A stretch of DNA of 64,000 nucleotides from an uncultured Alloprevotella sp. (GTDB taxonomy: Bacteria > Bacteroidota > Bacteroidia > Bacteroidales > Bacteroidaceae): assembly GCA_944322095.1 (NCBI GenBank), contig CALUNU010000002.1:1-64000 (forward strand), in the 5' to 3' direction. The notes beneath the pieces were generated by a model. The model saw only the letters and a list, made by a program, of their open reading frames with translations, was not told the origin of the DNA and did no database searches. Position 1 is the first letter of the stretch. The number at the start of each line of letters is the position of its first letter. The position numbers were made by a program, and so were the translations under genes. Shown one piece after another: positions 34,049 to 43,690 of the stretch.

Positions 34049-35404
34049 ATGCAGAAAGACAAGTTCGACATGATGACGCGCCGCCCGGTCAAGCCGCTCA
34101 TTTGCAGCCTGGCCGTGCCCACAATTGTGAGCATGCTCGTGACGTCGCTCTACAACATGGCCGACACGTTTTTCGTCGGGAAAATCAACACGCAGGCCAC
34201 GGCGGCCGTGGGCGTGGCCTTTCCGCTGATGGCCGTTGTGCAGGCCTTCGGTTTCTTCTTCGGCCACGGCTCGGGCAACTACATATCGCGGCGCCTGGGC
34301 GCGCGCGATCCCGGTGCGGCCGGCCGCATGGCGGCCACGGGCTTCGTCAGCGCCTTTGCGTGCGGGCTGCTCGTGGCCGTGGTGGGCCTGCTCTGCCTGG
34401 ACGGGCTGTGCGTGGCGCTGGGCTCGACGCCCACGGTGCTGCCCTACACGCGCCAGTATGTGGGCGTCGTGCTGCTGGGTGCCCCGTTTCTGGCCTCGTC
34501 GCTCGTGCTCAACAACCAGTTGCGCTTTCAGGGCAATGCCTCCGTGGCCATGGTGGGCATCGTGGCGGGCGCCGCGGTCAACGTGGGGCTCGACCCTCTC
34601 TTCATCTTCACGCTCGACATGGGCGTGGCGGGCGCCGCCTGGGCCACGGTGGCGAGCCAGGCCGTCAGTTTCCTGTTTCTCTTCGTGCTCGACCGCCGTC
34701 TGAGCGCCGTGCCCATCCGTCTGCGGCTGTTTACGCCGCGTGTGGCCCTTTTTAGCGAAATTGTGCGCGGCGGCTCGCCCTCGCTGGCGCGGCAGGGACT
34801 GGCCTGCACGGCCACGCTGCTGCTCAACTTCATGGCCGGGCGCTACGGCGACGCCGCCATTGCGGGCATGAGCATAGCCACGCGCGTTTCGTCGTTTCTC
34901 TTCTCGTTTTTGCTGGGTTTCGGCCAGGGCTTCCAGCCCGTTTGCGGCTTCAACTACGGCGCCCGGCTCTACGGCCGCGTGCTCGAAGGGCTGTGGTTCT
35001 GCGTCAAGGTGGGCACGGCCTTCCTCCTGGTGTGTGCCGTGGCGGGCCTGCTGTGGGCGCCCGAGGTGGTGCGCCTCTTCCGCCACGACCCCGCCGTCAT
35101 TGCCGTGGGCGCCGCGGCCTTGCGCTGGCAGGTGCTGGCCTTCCCCCTGAGCGCTTTTGTGACCGTGAGCAACATGATGCTGCAAACCATCCGCAAAAGC
35201 ACGCGGGCCGTCATCCTGTCGTCGGCCCGTCAGGGTTTGTTTTTCATCCCCCTCATTTTTCTGCTCCCCGCGTGGTTCGGTCTGGCCGGCGTCGAGGCGG
35301 CGCAGGCCGTGGCCGACGTCTGCTCGTTCTTCCTGGCCGTGCCCCTCGTGGCCGGCGTGCTGCGCGAGCTGCGGCGGGGCGACGCCCCCGGCGGGCGGGG
35401 CTGA
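34049..35404 (+). CDS. MATE-family multidrug/sodium antiporter
   Basis: 451 residues from the ATG at 34049 (MQKDKFDMMTRRPV). Twelve hydrophobic segments are apparent. The MATE N-lobe signature TIVSMLVTSLYNMADTFFVG and the C-lobe counterpart GFGQGFQPVCGFNYGA are present. It exports cationic drugs or metabolites using Na+ or H+. The gene stands alone, divergent from the DUF362 gene. Confidence 0.94.
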   Translation: MQKDKFDMMTRRPVKPLICSLAVPTIVSMLVTSLYNMADTFFVGKINTQATAAVGVAFPLMAVVQAFGFFFGHGSGNYISRRLGARDPGAAGRMAATGFVSAFACGLLVAVVGLLCLDGLCVALGSTPTVLPYTRQYVGVVLLGAPFLASSLVLNNQLRFQGNASVAMVGIVAGAAVNVGLDPLFIFTLDMGVAGAAWATVASQAVSFLFLFVLDRRLSAVPIRLRLFTPRVALFSEIVRGGSPSLARQGLACTATLLLNFMAGRYGDAAIAGMSIATRVSSFLFSFLLGFGQGFQPVCGFNYGARLYGRVLEGLWFCVKVGTAFLLVCAVAGLLWAPEVVRLFRHDPAVIAVGAAALRWQVLAFPLSAFVTVSNMMLQTIRKSTRAVILSSARQGLFFIPLIFLLPAWFGLAGVEAAQAVADVCSFFLAVPLVAGVLRELRRGDAPGGRG

Positions 35405-35458
35405 GACGGGGCGTTTGTTTCAACGGAACGAGGGTATAATCGCGCCGCCTTCCGTTTT

Positions 35459-35662
35459 GTGCGCTATTTGTCAAACTGTTAAAAGTCAGAAAAATTGCGA
35501 CAATCCTTTTCGGCCCTTTTAGGTGCGGAAGAGGGGGTGAGGCATGGGTTGCGGCGGCCGGTGCAGGCCTTGCCGCGGCCGATCCATCCCATGGAATTTG
35601 ATTTCCATCCCATGGAATTTGATTTCCATCCCATGGAAATGCCGTTCCATCCCATGGATGAA
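35459..35662 (+). repeat. 342-bp dispersed repeat, partial copy 3
   Basis: It begins TGTGCGCTATTTGTCAAACTG like the full copies, and has four CATCCCATGGA motifs spaced ~22 bp (35585-35660). The right half with the inverted counterpart and the CCGTGTTAAAA end is missing or diverged. 35663-35930 holds no gene. Confidence 0.7.
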
Positions 35663-35935
35663 CGACGGGCTTTGGTGTGTAAATGGTTGATTGAGAGCTT
35701 GTTGCTGTTTTGCGGCTCATGGCTCCTGCTGCGGGCGGTGCGCCAAAAGGCCCGTGGGCAGGGCTTTCGGGCCGTTTGGGAGGCCTTGCAGAGGGCTCGG
35801 ACGGCTCGCGCAGAGGGGGCTGAGAATGTTAAAAAAATCCGCATTTTCGCTCCGTCGGACGGCCGCGGCGGGTGCAAAGCGGGGAGCTGCGAGCGAAAAC
35901 GTATGGGCAAAAGCGAGTTTCTCGGAAAAAAGCCG

Positions 35936-35944
35936 TATTTTTGC
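35936..35944 (+). promoter_or_regulatory. Promoter -7 box for the amidase operon
   Basis: TATTTTTGC fits TAnnTTTGC, about 104 nt before the ATG at 36048. Confidence 0.6.
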
Positions 35945-36047
35945 TACGTCGCCGACCGCAGTGGCCGGCGCTTGGTGCCGGTGGCCTGCGGCCGTCGGCG
36001 CCTCAGCCCCCGCGCGACGCGATGCGGCGGGGAAAAGCAAGAAACGA

Positions 36048-37307
36048 ATGGTGAAAAAACTGTTGTACCTGTGCTGCCTGTGCGCCCTCATGCTCGTGCC
36101 GGCGGCTGCCATGGCCGGCGACGACGCTTCGAAGCGCTTCGTGCTGGTCATCGACGCAGGTCACGGCGGCCACGACGCGGGCGCCGTGGGTGCCTTTTCC
36201 AAGGAAAAAAACATCAACCTGAGCGTGGCGCTGGCCTTTGGCCGGCTGGTGGAGGACAACTGCCCCGACGTGCGCGTGGTCTACACGCGAAAGCGCGACG
36301 TCTTCGTGCCCTTGCAGCGCCGCGCCGACATTGCCAACGACAACCGCGCCGACCTGTTCATCTCCATCCACACCAACGCCCTGCCCAAGGGGCGCATTGC
36401 CTACGGCGCCGAGACCTATACCCTCGGTACGGCCCGCGCCAAGGCCAACCTCGAAGTGGCCAAGCGCGAGAACGGCGTCATCGTTTACGAGGAGAACTAT
36501 AAAGAGGTGTACAAGGGCTTCGACCCCAACAAGACCGAGAGCTACATCATCTTCGAGTTTATGCAAGACCGCTACATGAAGCAGAGCATCGACTTGGCGC
36601 GGTGCATCCAGCGCCAATACGTGAGCCACGCGGGGCGGCGCAACAAGGGCGTCCACCAGGCAGGCTTCCTCGTGCTGCGGGCCACGTCGATGCCCTCGGT
36701 GCTCACGGAGCTGGGCTTCATCTCTACGCCCGCCGAGGAGAAGTTTCTCAACTCGAAAGAGGGCGTGCGCCGCATGGCGCAGAGCATCTACAACGGCTTT
36801 GTGCAATACAGGCGCGAAAACGACAAGGACGTGCGCGACAAGCTCATCCCCGCCGACGAGCCGGCGCCCGCCCCGGCTGCCAAGACCGACGACGCCCCTG
36901 CCGCCGCCACGAACGGACGGGCCGGCGGCGATGCAGCCGAGGCCCGCGACAAAAAGCCTGAGGCCCGCGACGAAAAACCCGAAGCCAGCGACAAACAGAC
37001 CGGGGCAGGCGACGAAAAGCCCGCGGCACAGGCCGAGGCGGGCCGCCCCGTCTTCAAGGTGCAGCTCTTCGTGAGCGACCGCCGCCTGCGCGAGGGCGAC
37101 TCCCGGCTCAAAGACGTGCCCCAGGCCGGTTGCTACCGCGACGGAGGCATGTATAAGTACACCGCCGGCGCCACGGCCAGCTATGCCGAGGCCAACAGCC
37201 TGCGCCGCGAGCTGGCGCCCCGCTTCAAGGGCGCTTTCGTCGTGGCCTTCATCGACGGTGAGCGCGTCAACCTGAGCGACGCCATCCGTGAGTCAAAGAA
37301 AAAATAA
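36048..37307 (+). CDS. amiC: N-acetylmuramoyl-L-alanine amidase with SPOR-like C-terminus
   Basis: 419 residues from the ATG at 36048, with a signal peptide (MVKKLLYLCCLCALMLVPAA). Amidase_3 zinc residues are seen: His in DAGHGGHDAGA, Glu in FSKEKNINL, His in SIHTNA; the late catalytic Glu is in LTELGFIS. A charged low-complexity linker with EARDKKP/EARDEKP-type repeats (~285-330) leads to a C-terminal ~80 residues resembling a SPOR domain (FKVQLFVSDRRL...). It cleaves the stem peptide from muramic acid during cell separation. The MCE gene follows 13 bp downstream, so both form an operon, as usual in Bacteroidales. Confidence 0.93.
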   Translation: MVKKLLYLCCLCALMLVPAAAMAGDDASKRFVLVIDAGHGGHDAGAVGAFSKEKNINLSVALAFGRLVEDNCPDVRVVYTRKRDVFVPLQRRADIANDNRADLFISIHTNALPKGRIAYGAETYTLGTARAKANLEVAKRENGVIVYEENYKEVYKGFDPNKTESYIIFEFMQDRYMKQSIDLARCIQRQYVSHAGRRNKGVHQAGFLVLRATSMPSVLTELGFISTPAEEKFLNSKEGVRRMAQSIYNGFVQYRRENDKDVRDKLIPADEPAPAPAAKTDDAPAAATNGRAGGDAAEARDKKPEARDEKPEASDKQTGAGDEKPAAQAEAGRPVFKVQLFVSDRRLREGDSRLKDVPQAGCYRDGGMYKYTAGATASYAEANSLRRELAPRFKGAFVVAFIDGERVNLSDAIRESKKK

Positions 37308-37320
37308 CACAAACAGCGAT

Positions 37321-38247
37321 ATGAAGTATTTTACCAAAGAGGTCAAGATAGCCCTCACGGCCATTGTTGCCGTTGCGGCCCTCTTCGCCGGCATCAACTT
37401 CCTGAAAGGGGTGAACATCTTCCAGCCCACCAACGCATACTACGTGAAGTTTGCCAACATCAGCGGCCTCACCACCTCGAACCCCGTCTTTGCCAACGGC
37501 TACCCCGTGGGAACGGTGCGCAGCATCGACTACAACTACGACGAGCCCGGCAGCATCCTGGTGGGCATCGAGCTCGACGACGCCATGCGCGTGCCTGCCG
37601 GCACGCGGGCCGAGCTCTCGGCCGAGCTCATGGGCGGCGTCACGATGACGCTCGTGCTGGGGCCCAACCCGGCCCGCGTTATCGAGCCGGGCGACACCAT
37701 CGAGGGCGGCATCCATACGGGGGCCATGGGCGAGCTCGAAAAGATGGTGCCCGCCATCGCGGCCATGCTGCCCAAGCTCGACTCTATCCTGGCCAACCTC
37801 AACCGCCTCTCGGCCGACCCGGCCCTGGCGCGCACGCTGCACAACGCGGCCGACATCACCGACAACCTGAAAACCTCGTCCGAACAGCTCAATACGCTCC
37901 TGGCCCGCGACATACCGCAGCTCACGGCCCGCCTCAACCGCGTGGGCGCCAACGCCGAGACGTTCACGGCCGACCTGGCCGCGCTCGACCTGGAAGCCAC
38001 GATGGACAGCGTCAACGCCACGCTCGGCAGCGTGCGCCAGTTCAGCGAGCGCCTCAACAACGTGACGACCACCCTCGACACGAAGCTCGCGGGCCGCGAC
38101 AACACGCTCGGACTGCTCATCAATGACCGCCAGCTCTACGACAATCTGAATAAAACGGTCAGGAGCGGCGATTCGCTCCTCATCGACCTGCGCCAGCATC
38201 CGAAGCGCTACGTCCACTTCTCCATCTTCGGGCGCAAGGACAAGTAG
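37321..38247 (+). CDS. mlaD: MlaD/MCE-domain lipid transport protein
   Basis: 308 residues. One N-terminal membrane anchor (EVKIALTAIVAVAALFAGINFL) is followed by an MCE domain at ~38-115 (YYVKFANISGLTTSNPVFANG). The rest is a long helical segment (~140-290). MCE proteins form rings that move phospholipids between membranes together with MlaEF permease/ATPase; those genes are not in the window. It lies 13 bp after the amidase gene. Confidence 0.92.
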   Translation: MKYFTKEVKIALTAIVAVAALFAGINFLKGVNIFQPTNAYYVKFANISGLTTSNPVFANGYPVGTVRSIDYNYDEPGSILVGIELDDAMRVPAGTRAELSAELMGGVTMTLVLGPNPARVIEPGDTIEGGIHTGAMGELEKMVPAIAAMLPKLDSILANLNRLSADPALARTLHNAADITDNLKTSSEQLNTLLARDIPQLTARLNRVGANAETFTADLAALDLEATMDSVNATLGSVRQFSERLNNVTTTLDTKLAGRDNTLGLLINDRQLYDNLNKTVRSGDSLLIDLRQHPKRYVHFSIFGRKDK

Positions 38248-38368
38248 GGCGCTGCGCGGCAGCATACCAAAAGTGCGCGGCCGGGCCACTCTGTGGACTG
38301 CGCCGCGCACGTGCCTTTGCGGGGCGGCCCGCCGGCCCCTCCGGGACGAAACGAAAAACCACAACCAT

Positions 38369-39967
38369 ATGAACCACACCACACCCACCCACACCTCCTG
38401 CCGCCGGGCGCTGGCGGCCTGCGCGCTGGGCGCCAGCGCCCTGACGGCCGCGGCCGACGGAGCGCAGCAGCCCCACATCGTACTGGTGATGCTGGACGAC
38501 ATGGGCTTTTCCGATTTGGGCTGCTACGGCGGCGAGGTCGAGACCCCCCACATCGACAGCCTGGCTACCGCAGGCGTGCGCTTTTCGCATTTTTGGAACA
38601 CGGGGCGCAGCTGCCCGAGCCGGGCTTCGCTCCTGACGGGCTGCTACCAGCATGATGCTGGCATGGGCTGGATGACAGCTGTCGACGAGCACCGTCCCGG
38701 CTATCGCGGACAGGTGGCGCGTGAGCTGCCCCTCGTTTCCGATCTGTTGCGCTCGGTCGGTTACAGGACGTACATGAGTGGCAAATGGCATATCACGGTG
38801 GATGGCGCCTTCGGCCGGCCCAACGGAACCTATCCCGTGGAGCGTGGCTTCGATCGCAGCTATGGCTCGCTCACGGGCGGCAGCGACTATTGGGCTCCCA
38901 GGTTCGTATATAGCGGTCTCACGCCCGTTGACGGTTTTCCCGACGATTTTTATTATACGACGGCCATTACCGACTCCGCGGTCAGTTTCGTGCGCAGTCA
39001 TCCGGCAGACAGCCCGATGTTTCTCTATGTGGCCCATTATGCTCCCCACCGTCCTTTGCAGGCTCCGGCCGACCGCGTGGCCCGTTGCCGTGCCCGTTAC
39101 CGTGTGGGCTATGACGTGTTGCGGCACGCCCGTTTCAGACGTCAGCAGCAGATGGGGCTTGTCCCGAAAGAGGTGGACTTGCCTGAGTTCGACCGTGAGT
39201 TTGGCGGACATCGCCCCGCTTGGACGGAGCTGACGGCTGAGCAGCAGGACTACTGGGTCGAGCAGATGGCCACCTATGCCGCCATGATAGAGATTGTGGA
39301 TGACGGCATCGGACGCCTGACCGATGCATTGCGCGAACGGGGCATGTTGGAAAATACCGTCTTCTTCATCCTGAGCGATAACGGTGCCACGCTCGAAGGC
39401 GGACGTACCAACCAGCTTATGGCCGATCTCAGCAACACGCCTTACCGCAGTTACAAGCAATGGTGCTATATGGGCGGCACGAGCTCGCCTCTCATCGTGG
39501 CCGACGGGCGGGCCGGTGTATGCCTCACGCCGGGCCGTATTGTTGAGGACCAGGCTCACATTACCGACGTGTTGCCCACGTGCCTCGACCTGGCCGGCAT
39601 GCGCTATCCCGGCAATGCGCTCGGTGTGGCCCTGCCGGGCAGAAGCCTTTGGCCGGCCGTGAGGGGCGGCGGGCTGCCTGAGCGCGATTTCTACTTTGAG
39701 CATCAGACGGCTTCGGCGGTCATTTCAGGACAGTGGAAGCTGGTGAGAAAAAACGAAAAGGCGCCTTGGGAGCTCTACGACCTTTCGGCCGATCCTTTCG
39801 AGACGGCGGATCTGGCAAAGAAGCTGCCCGACGTGCGCAACCGCTTGCTCGCCCGTTGGGAGAGCTGGGCGAAGGAGCACCATGTGCTTCCTCTTTTTGA
39901 TATGCCCTGGGGGGCGCGCATTCAATATTGGAAGCAGCGTTGTCCAGATCAGAGCGGTAACAACTGA
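38369..39967 (+). CDS. Sulfatase (Ser-type), S1 family
   Basis: 532 residues with an N-terminal signal-like segment (to ~30). Metal ligands are in VMLDDMGFSDLGCYGG. The modified residue lies in GRSCPSRASLLTG: Ser81 occupies the formylglycine position (pattern S-x-P-S-R), so this is a Ser-type enzyme that needs an anaerobic maturase, not present here. The C-terminal half keeps GKWH and NGAT. It may remove sulfate from host glycans; the substrate is unknown. The first ~270 bp are more GC-rich than the rest. A perfect hairpin follows. Confidence 0.92.
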   Translation: MNHTTPTHTSCRRALAACALGASALTAAADGAQQPHIVLVMLDDMGFSDLGCYGGEVETPHIDSLATAGVRFSHFWNTGRSCPSRASLLTGCYQHDAGMGWMTAVDEHRPGYRGQVARELPLVSDLLRSVGYRTYMSGKWHITVDGAFGRPNGTYPVERGFDRSYGSLTGGSDYWAPRFVYSGLTPVDGFPDDFYYTTAITDSAVSFVRSHPADSPMFLYVAHYAPHRPLQAPADRVARCRARYRVGYDVLRHARFRRQQQMGLVPKEVDLPEFDREFGGHRPAWTELTAEQQDYWVEQMATYAAMIEIVDDGIGRLTDALRERGMLENTVFFILSDNGATLEGGRTNQLMADLSNTPYRSYKQWCYMGGTSSPLIVADGRAGVCLTPGRIVEDQAHITDVLPTCLDLAGMRYPGNALGVALPGRSLWPAVRGGGLPERDFYFEHQTASAVISGQWKLVRKNEKAPWELYDLSADPFETADLAKKLPDVRNRLLARWESWAKEHHVLPLFDMPWGARIQYWKQRCPDQSGNN

Positions 39968-40000
39968 TTGCGCGGCTACTGCCGGGTCGCTGACGGCGGT

Positions 40001-40053
40001 GTACATAAGCAGGGGACAGCAGTTCGTTTGACTGCTGTCCCCTGCTTATGTAC
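40001..40053. terminator. Perfect 23-bp inverted repeat between sulfatase and phoU
   Basis: Arms at 40001-40023 and 40031-40053 pair without mismatch around the 7-nt loop TCGTTTG. It lies between converging genes, so a bidirectional terminator is the simplest reading, although there is no T-run. Confidence 0.7.
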
Positions 40054-40075
40054 GGTGATGTCCGGGTGGCGGCGT

Positions 40076-40765
40076 TCAGGCCTCGTCGCCGTCTTTGGCC
40101 AGTGTGCGCCGGTGCTTGAGCACTTCGGCGTCGATGTAGAACACGGTTTCCTCGGCCAGGTTGTTGATGTGGTCGCCCGTCCGTTCGAGCTTGCGGAACA
40201 CGCCGGCCAGCTCGATGCAGAGGCGAACGGCGTCGGGATGCTCCGTGGCATAGGCCACGAGCACGTCGATGGCCTGGTCGTTGATGGCGTCGAGCGTTTC
40301 GTCAATCTCAAAGACCGACTTGGCCTGGGCTATGTCGTGGTGTTCGAGCGAGCTGAGCGTGGTTTTCAGCATGGTGAGCGCCGTTTCGTACATCTGTTGC
40401 AGCTTCAGCTGCTCAAAGAGCACGCGGTCGGCGGGTTTGAGCTCCGTGCGCAGCACAAAGCGCGCGATGCTGTCGGCATAGTCGCCGATACGCTCCAAGT
40501 TGTTGTTGATTTTGAGCATGGCCAGGGCGAAGCGCAAGTCGACGGCCACGGGGTTGTACAGGGCGATGAAGTCTTCGATGTCGCTGTCTATTTTCAGCTC
40601 GAAGGCGTTGACGCGTTTCTCGCGGGCTGCCACCTGTTCGGCCAGCGTGACGTCGGCGTTGAGCACCGATTTGTAGGCGTTGTCGAGCTGCTCGTAAACG
40701 AGCATCCACATATCGCTGATTTCCTTGCGGATGTTCTGCAATTCGTTTTCTACAAACTTTACCAT
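40076..40765 (-). CDS. phoU: Phosphate transport regulator PhoU
   Basis: 229 residues, two PhoU repeats of three helices each; EKRVNAFELKIDSDIEDFIAL and LERIGDYADSIA, then LERTGDHINNLAEE, are the expected metal-binding signatures. It links the Pst transporter to the phosphate two-component system. Last gene of pstSCAB-phoU, 41 bp after pstB. Confidence 0.96.
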   Translation of the reverse strand: MVKFVENELQNIRKEISDMWMLVYEQLDNAYKSVLNADVTLAEQVAAREKRVNAFELKIDSDIEDFIALYNPVAVDLRFALAMLKINNNLERIGDYADSIARFVLRTELKPADRVLFEQLKLQQMYETALTMLKTTLSSLEHHDIAQAKSVFEIDETLDAINDQAIDVLVAYATEHPDAVRLCIELAGVFRKLERTGDHINNLAEETVFYIDAEVLKHRRTLAKDGDEA

Positions 40766-40806
40766 GATGGGTCTTCGTGTGAAAGGGTTGCGGTAGGGGT
40801 GAATGT

Positions 40807-41559
40807 TTACCCGAAGCGGCCGGTGATGTAGTTCTGCGTGGCCTCTTTCTCGGGGTTGGTGAAGATTTTCTTCGTCTCGCCATACTCCACCATTTCGCCC
40901 AGATAGAAGAAGGCCGTCTTGTTGCTCACGCGGGCAGCCTGCTGCATGCTGTGAGTCACGATGACAATGGTGGTTTGGCTGCTGAGTTCGCAGATGAGCT
41001 CCTCGATTTTTGCGGTCGAGATGGGGTCGAGGGCCGAGGCCGGCTCGTCCATGAGCAGAACCGAGGGCTGCACGGCCATGGCGCGGGCTATGCAGAGGCG
41101 TTGCTGCTGGCCGCCCGAGAGCGCGTAGGCCGATTCTTTCAGTTTGTCCTTCACTTCGGTCCAGAGGGCGGCGCTCGTGAGGGCCTCCTCGACGCGCTGG
41201 CTGATGAACGCCTTGTCCTTCACGCCGTTGACGCGCAGCCCGTAGGCCACGTTCTCGAAGATGCTTTTCGGGAAGGGGTTGGGGCGCTGAAACACCATGC
41301 CCACGCCGCGGCGCAGCACGTCGACGTCGACGCTGCGGTCGTAAATGTCGTTTCCGTCGATAAGAATCTGCCCTTCGAGCCGTGCGCCGGGGATCAGATC
41401 GTTCATGCGGTTGAACAGGCGCAGGAAGGTCGACTTGCCGCAGCCCGACGGGCCGATGAAGGCCACCACCTCGCCGGTGGGGATGGCGATGTTGATGCCT
41501 TTCAGGGCGTGGAACGAACCGTAATAGAAGTCCACGTTTTTTGCTTCAATCTTGTTCAT
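40807..41559 (-). CDS. pstB: Phosphate ABC transporter ATP-binding protein
   Basis: 250 residues. Walker [10 protein letters not shown] (~34-42), signature LSGGQQQRL, and Walker [12 protein letters not shown] are intact. It powers phosphate uptake. Start ([14 protein letters not shown]) as in the family; 21 bp after pstA. Confidence 0.97.
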   Translation of the reverse strand: MNKIEAKNVDFYYGSFHALKGINIAIPTGEVVAFIGPSGCGKSTFLRLFNRMNDLIPGARLEGQILIDGNDIYDRSVDVDVLRRGVGMVFQRPNPFPKSIFENVAYGLRVNGVKDKAFISQRVEEALTSAALWTEVKDKLKESAYALSGGQQQRLCIARAMAVQPSVLLMDEPASALDPISTAKIEELICELSSQTTIVIVTHSMQQAARVSNKTAFFYLGEMVEYGETKKIFTNPEKEATQNYITGRFG

Positions 41560-41580
41560 GTCTGGGGGTGGGGTGGCGTG

Positions 41581-42465
41581 TTATTTAGTGTTGAGTTTCT
41601 TTTCAAAGTGGCGGCGTATGAGGCCGGCAACAAGGTTCATCACGAGCACAATGACGATGAGAACGAACGCCGTGCCGTAGGCAATGGGCATCTGGGCCTC
41701 AATGTCGGTGCCGCTGGTGGCCACGACGTAGAGATGGTAGGGCAGGGCCATACACTGGTCGAAGATGCTCGCCGGCAGCTTGGGCAGGAAGTAGGCCGCG
41801 CAGGTGAAGAGGATGGGGGCCGTCTCGCCCGAGACGCGGCCCAGCGAAAGGATGAGGCCCGTGATGACGCGCGGCATGGCCATGGGCAGCAGGACGTGCC
41901 AGATGGTCTGGGCCTTGGTGGCGCCCAGGGCCAGGCTGCCCTCGCGGTAGCTCGGGGCGATGTCGCGAAAGGCCTCCTCGGTGGTGCGTATCACGATGGG
42001 CAGGGCCAGCAGTCCCAGCGTGAGCGAGCCCGCCAGGATGCTGTCGCCGAAATCGAGGTAGGTCACGAAGAAAGCCATGCCGAAAAGGCCGAAGACGATG
42101 GAGGGAATGCCCGCCAGGTTGTTGGTCATCATGCGGATGAAGGCCACGAGCTTGCCGCCCGGGGCATATTCGCTCATGTAGATGCCGCTCACCACGCCCA
42201 CGGGGAAGGCAAAGAGCGCGCTGCCCAGCATGAGGTAGAACGTGCCCACGATGGCGGGCCAGATGCCGCCGCCGGTCATGCCGTCGGTGGGAGCTTGGGT
42301 GAGGAAGGTCCAGTTGACCACGGAGATGCCCTTGACGATGATGAAGCCCAGTATGACGAAGAGCACGAGGGCTATGGCGTAGCTCAGCAGGCGGAACAGG
42401 CCGAACACGGCCGTTTGGAGCCTGCGCTTGCGGCGGTTGTAGGCGGGGTCGAATTGCAGAGCCAT
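41581..42465 (-). CDS. pstA: Phosphate ABC transporter permease PstA
   Basis: 294 residues with about six membrane segments. The EAA loop carries YREGSLALGATKAQTIWHVL. Six bp after pstC. Unlike PstC it has no large extra periplasmic segment. Confidence 0.96.
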   Translation of the reverse strand: MALQFDPAYNRRKRRLQTAVFGLFRLLSYAIALVLFVILGFIIVKGISVVNWTFLTQAPTDGMTGGGIWPAIVGTFYLMLGSALFAFPVGVVSGIYMSEYAPGGKLVAFIRMMTNNLAGIPSIVFGLFGMAFFVTYLDFGDSILAGSLTLGLLALPIVIRTTEEAFRDIAPSYREGSLALGATKAQTIWHVLLPMAMPRVITGLILSLGRVSGETAPILFTCAAYFLPKLPASIFDQCMALPYHLYVVATSGTDIEAQMPIAYGTAFVLIVIVLVMNLVAGLIRRHFEKKLNTK

Positions 42466-42471
42466 GATGTG

Positions 42472-43665
42472 TCAGCGTTTGGTCTTGTTGCGGGCCGAGA
42501 CGAGCTCGACGCACGAATTGATGATGAGCGTGATGAAGAACAGGATGACGCCCAGCAGGAAGAGCGCCTGATAGTGGGCTCCGCCGGCGGGCGCTTCGCC
42601 CAGCTCGGCGGCGATGGTGGCGGGAATGGTGCGCAGCGGGTCGAGTATGCTCGTCGGGATGACGGCGGCGTTGCCCGTCACCATGAGCACGGCCATCGTT
42701 TCGCCGATGGCGCGTCCGATGCCCAGCACCACGCCCGAGGTGATGCCCGAGATGGAATAGGGCACCACCACCTTGTAGATGGTCTGCCAGCGCGTGGCGC
42801 CCAGGGCCAGGCTGGCCTCGCGCATGGTGCGCGGGCAGTTGCGCATGGCGTCCTCGCTCACGGTGATGATGGTGGGCAGGGCCATGAGCGCCAGCACGAT
42901 GCTGCCAGCCAGCCCCGACTCGCCCACGGGCAGGCGGAACGTCTGTTGCAGCAGCGGCACGATGACGGCCAGGCCGAAGAAGCCGTACACCACCGAGGGG
43001 ATGCCTCCCAGCAGCTCGATGACGGGTTTGAGCACGCGGCTCACCCCCGGCGGTGCCACCTCGGCCATGTAGATGGAAACAGCCAGACCGAAGGGCAGGG
43101 CAATGAGAATGGCGAAGAAGCTCACCCACAGCGTGCCGGCCAGCAGCGGCACCATGCCGAAGATGGGCGAGGGCGTGGCCGTGGGATACCACTCGGTGCC
43201 CAGCAGCACGTCCTTCACGGGGATGGTGTGGTCGGGCACGAGGTGGATGTCGGTGCGGCCCTCCACGAGCACCGTGGGCACAAAGGCGATGATGCCGCGG
43301 TCGGCGCGCACCTGTTCGGCTATCTTGTCGCCCGCGTGTTCATACTCGGCGCCCAGCTCCTCCTCGGTGTACAGGCGGTCCAGGTCTTCCAGGCGAAACA
43401 CGCGCACGGGCATGTCGGCGCCGCCCACGTCGCGCCAGTTGGTGATGTCCTCGTCGAAGAGCAGCTTGATCTCTTCGGCGCTGAGGCGATCCACGGTGTT
43501 GCTCTTGTTGAGGGCCAGCACGTAGCCTTCCTCCACGATGGGCTGGCGAAACAGGCCCGCAGCCTCGCTGAAGAGAAAGCCGATGATGAGCAGGATGACG
43601 GCGCTCGTCACGAAGCCGCTCACGGTAAACACCCGGCGGGCCAGTCGGTCAATCCATTTTTTCAT
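42472..43665 (-). CDS. pstC: Phosphate ABC transporter permease PstC with a PstS-like periplasmic segment
   Basis: 397 residues, versus ~310-320 in E. coli. After the first membrane helix (~20-36) there is an extra periplasmic region (~45-165) before the permease core (EAA loop MREASLALGATRWQTIYK). The extra region contains RLSAEEIKLLFDEDITNWRD (60-79), which aligns with the phosphate-binding PstS of the same operon (RLTREQLEGIFRGKITNWKQ, 115-134), and ADRGIIAFVP, matching PstS RGAIGYVG. So this permease appears to carry a small substrate-binding-protein-like lobe. It starts 25 bp after pstS. Confidence 0.93.
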   Translation of the reverse strand: MKKWIDRLARRVFTVSGFVTSAVILLIIGFLFSEAAGLFRQPIVEEGYVLALNKSNTVDRLSAEEIKLLFDEDITNWRDVGGADMPVRVFRLEDLDRLYTEEELGAEYEHAGDKIAEQVRADRGIIAFVPTVLVEGRTDIHLVPDHTIPVKDVLLGTEWYPTATPSPIFGMVPLLAGTLWVSFFAILIALPFGLAVSIYMAEVAPPGVSRVLKPVIELLGGIPSVVYGFFGLAVIVPLLQQTFRLPVGESGLAGSIVLALMALPTIITVSEDAMRNCPRTMREASLALGATRWQTIYKVVVPYSISGITSGVVLGIGRAIGETMAVLMVTGNAAVIPTSILDPLRTIPATIAAELGEAPAGGAHYQALFLLGVILFFITLIINSCVELVSARNKTKR

Positions 43666-43690
43666 GACTTTGTATGGGTTGTATGGCGGT

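Noticed and set aside
35585..35660. Four CATCCCATGGA units as a possible CRISPR array
   Set aside because: Units are short, spacers of ~11 bp are themselves similar, and there are no cas genes. It is part of the dispersed repeat.
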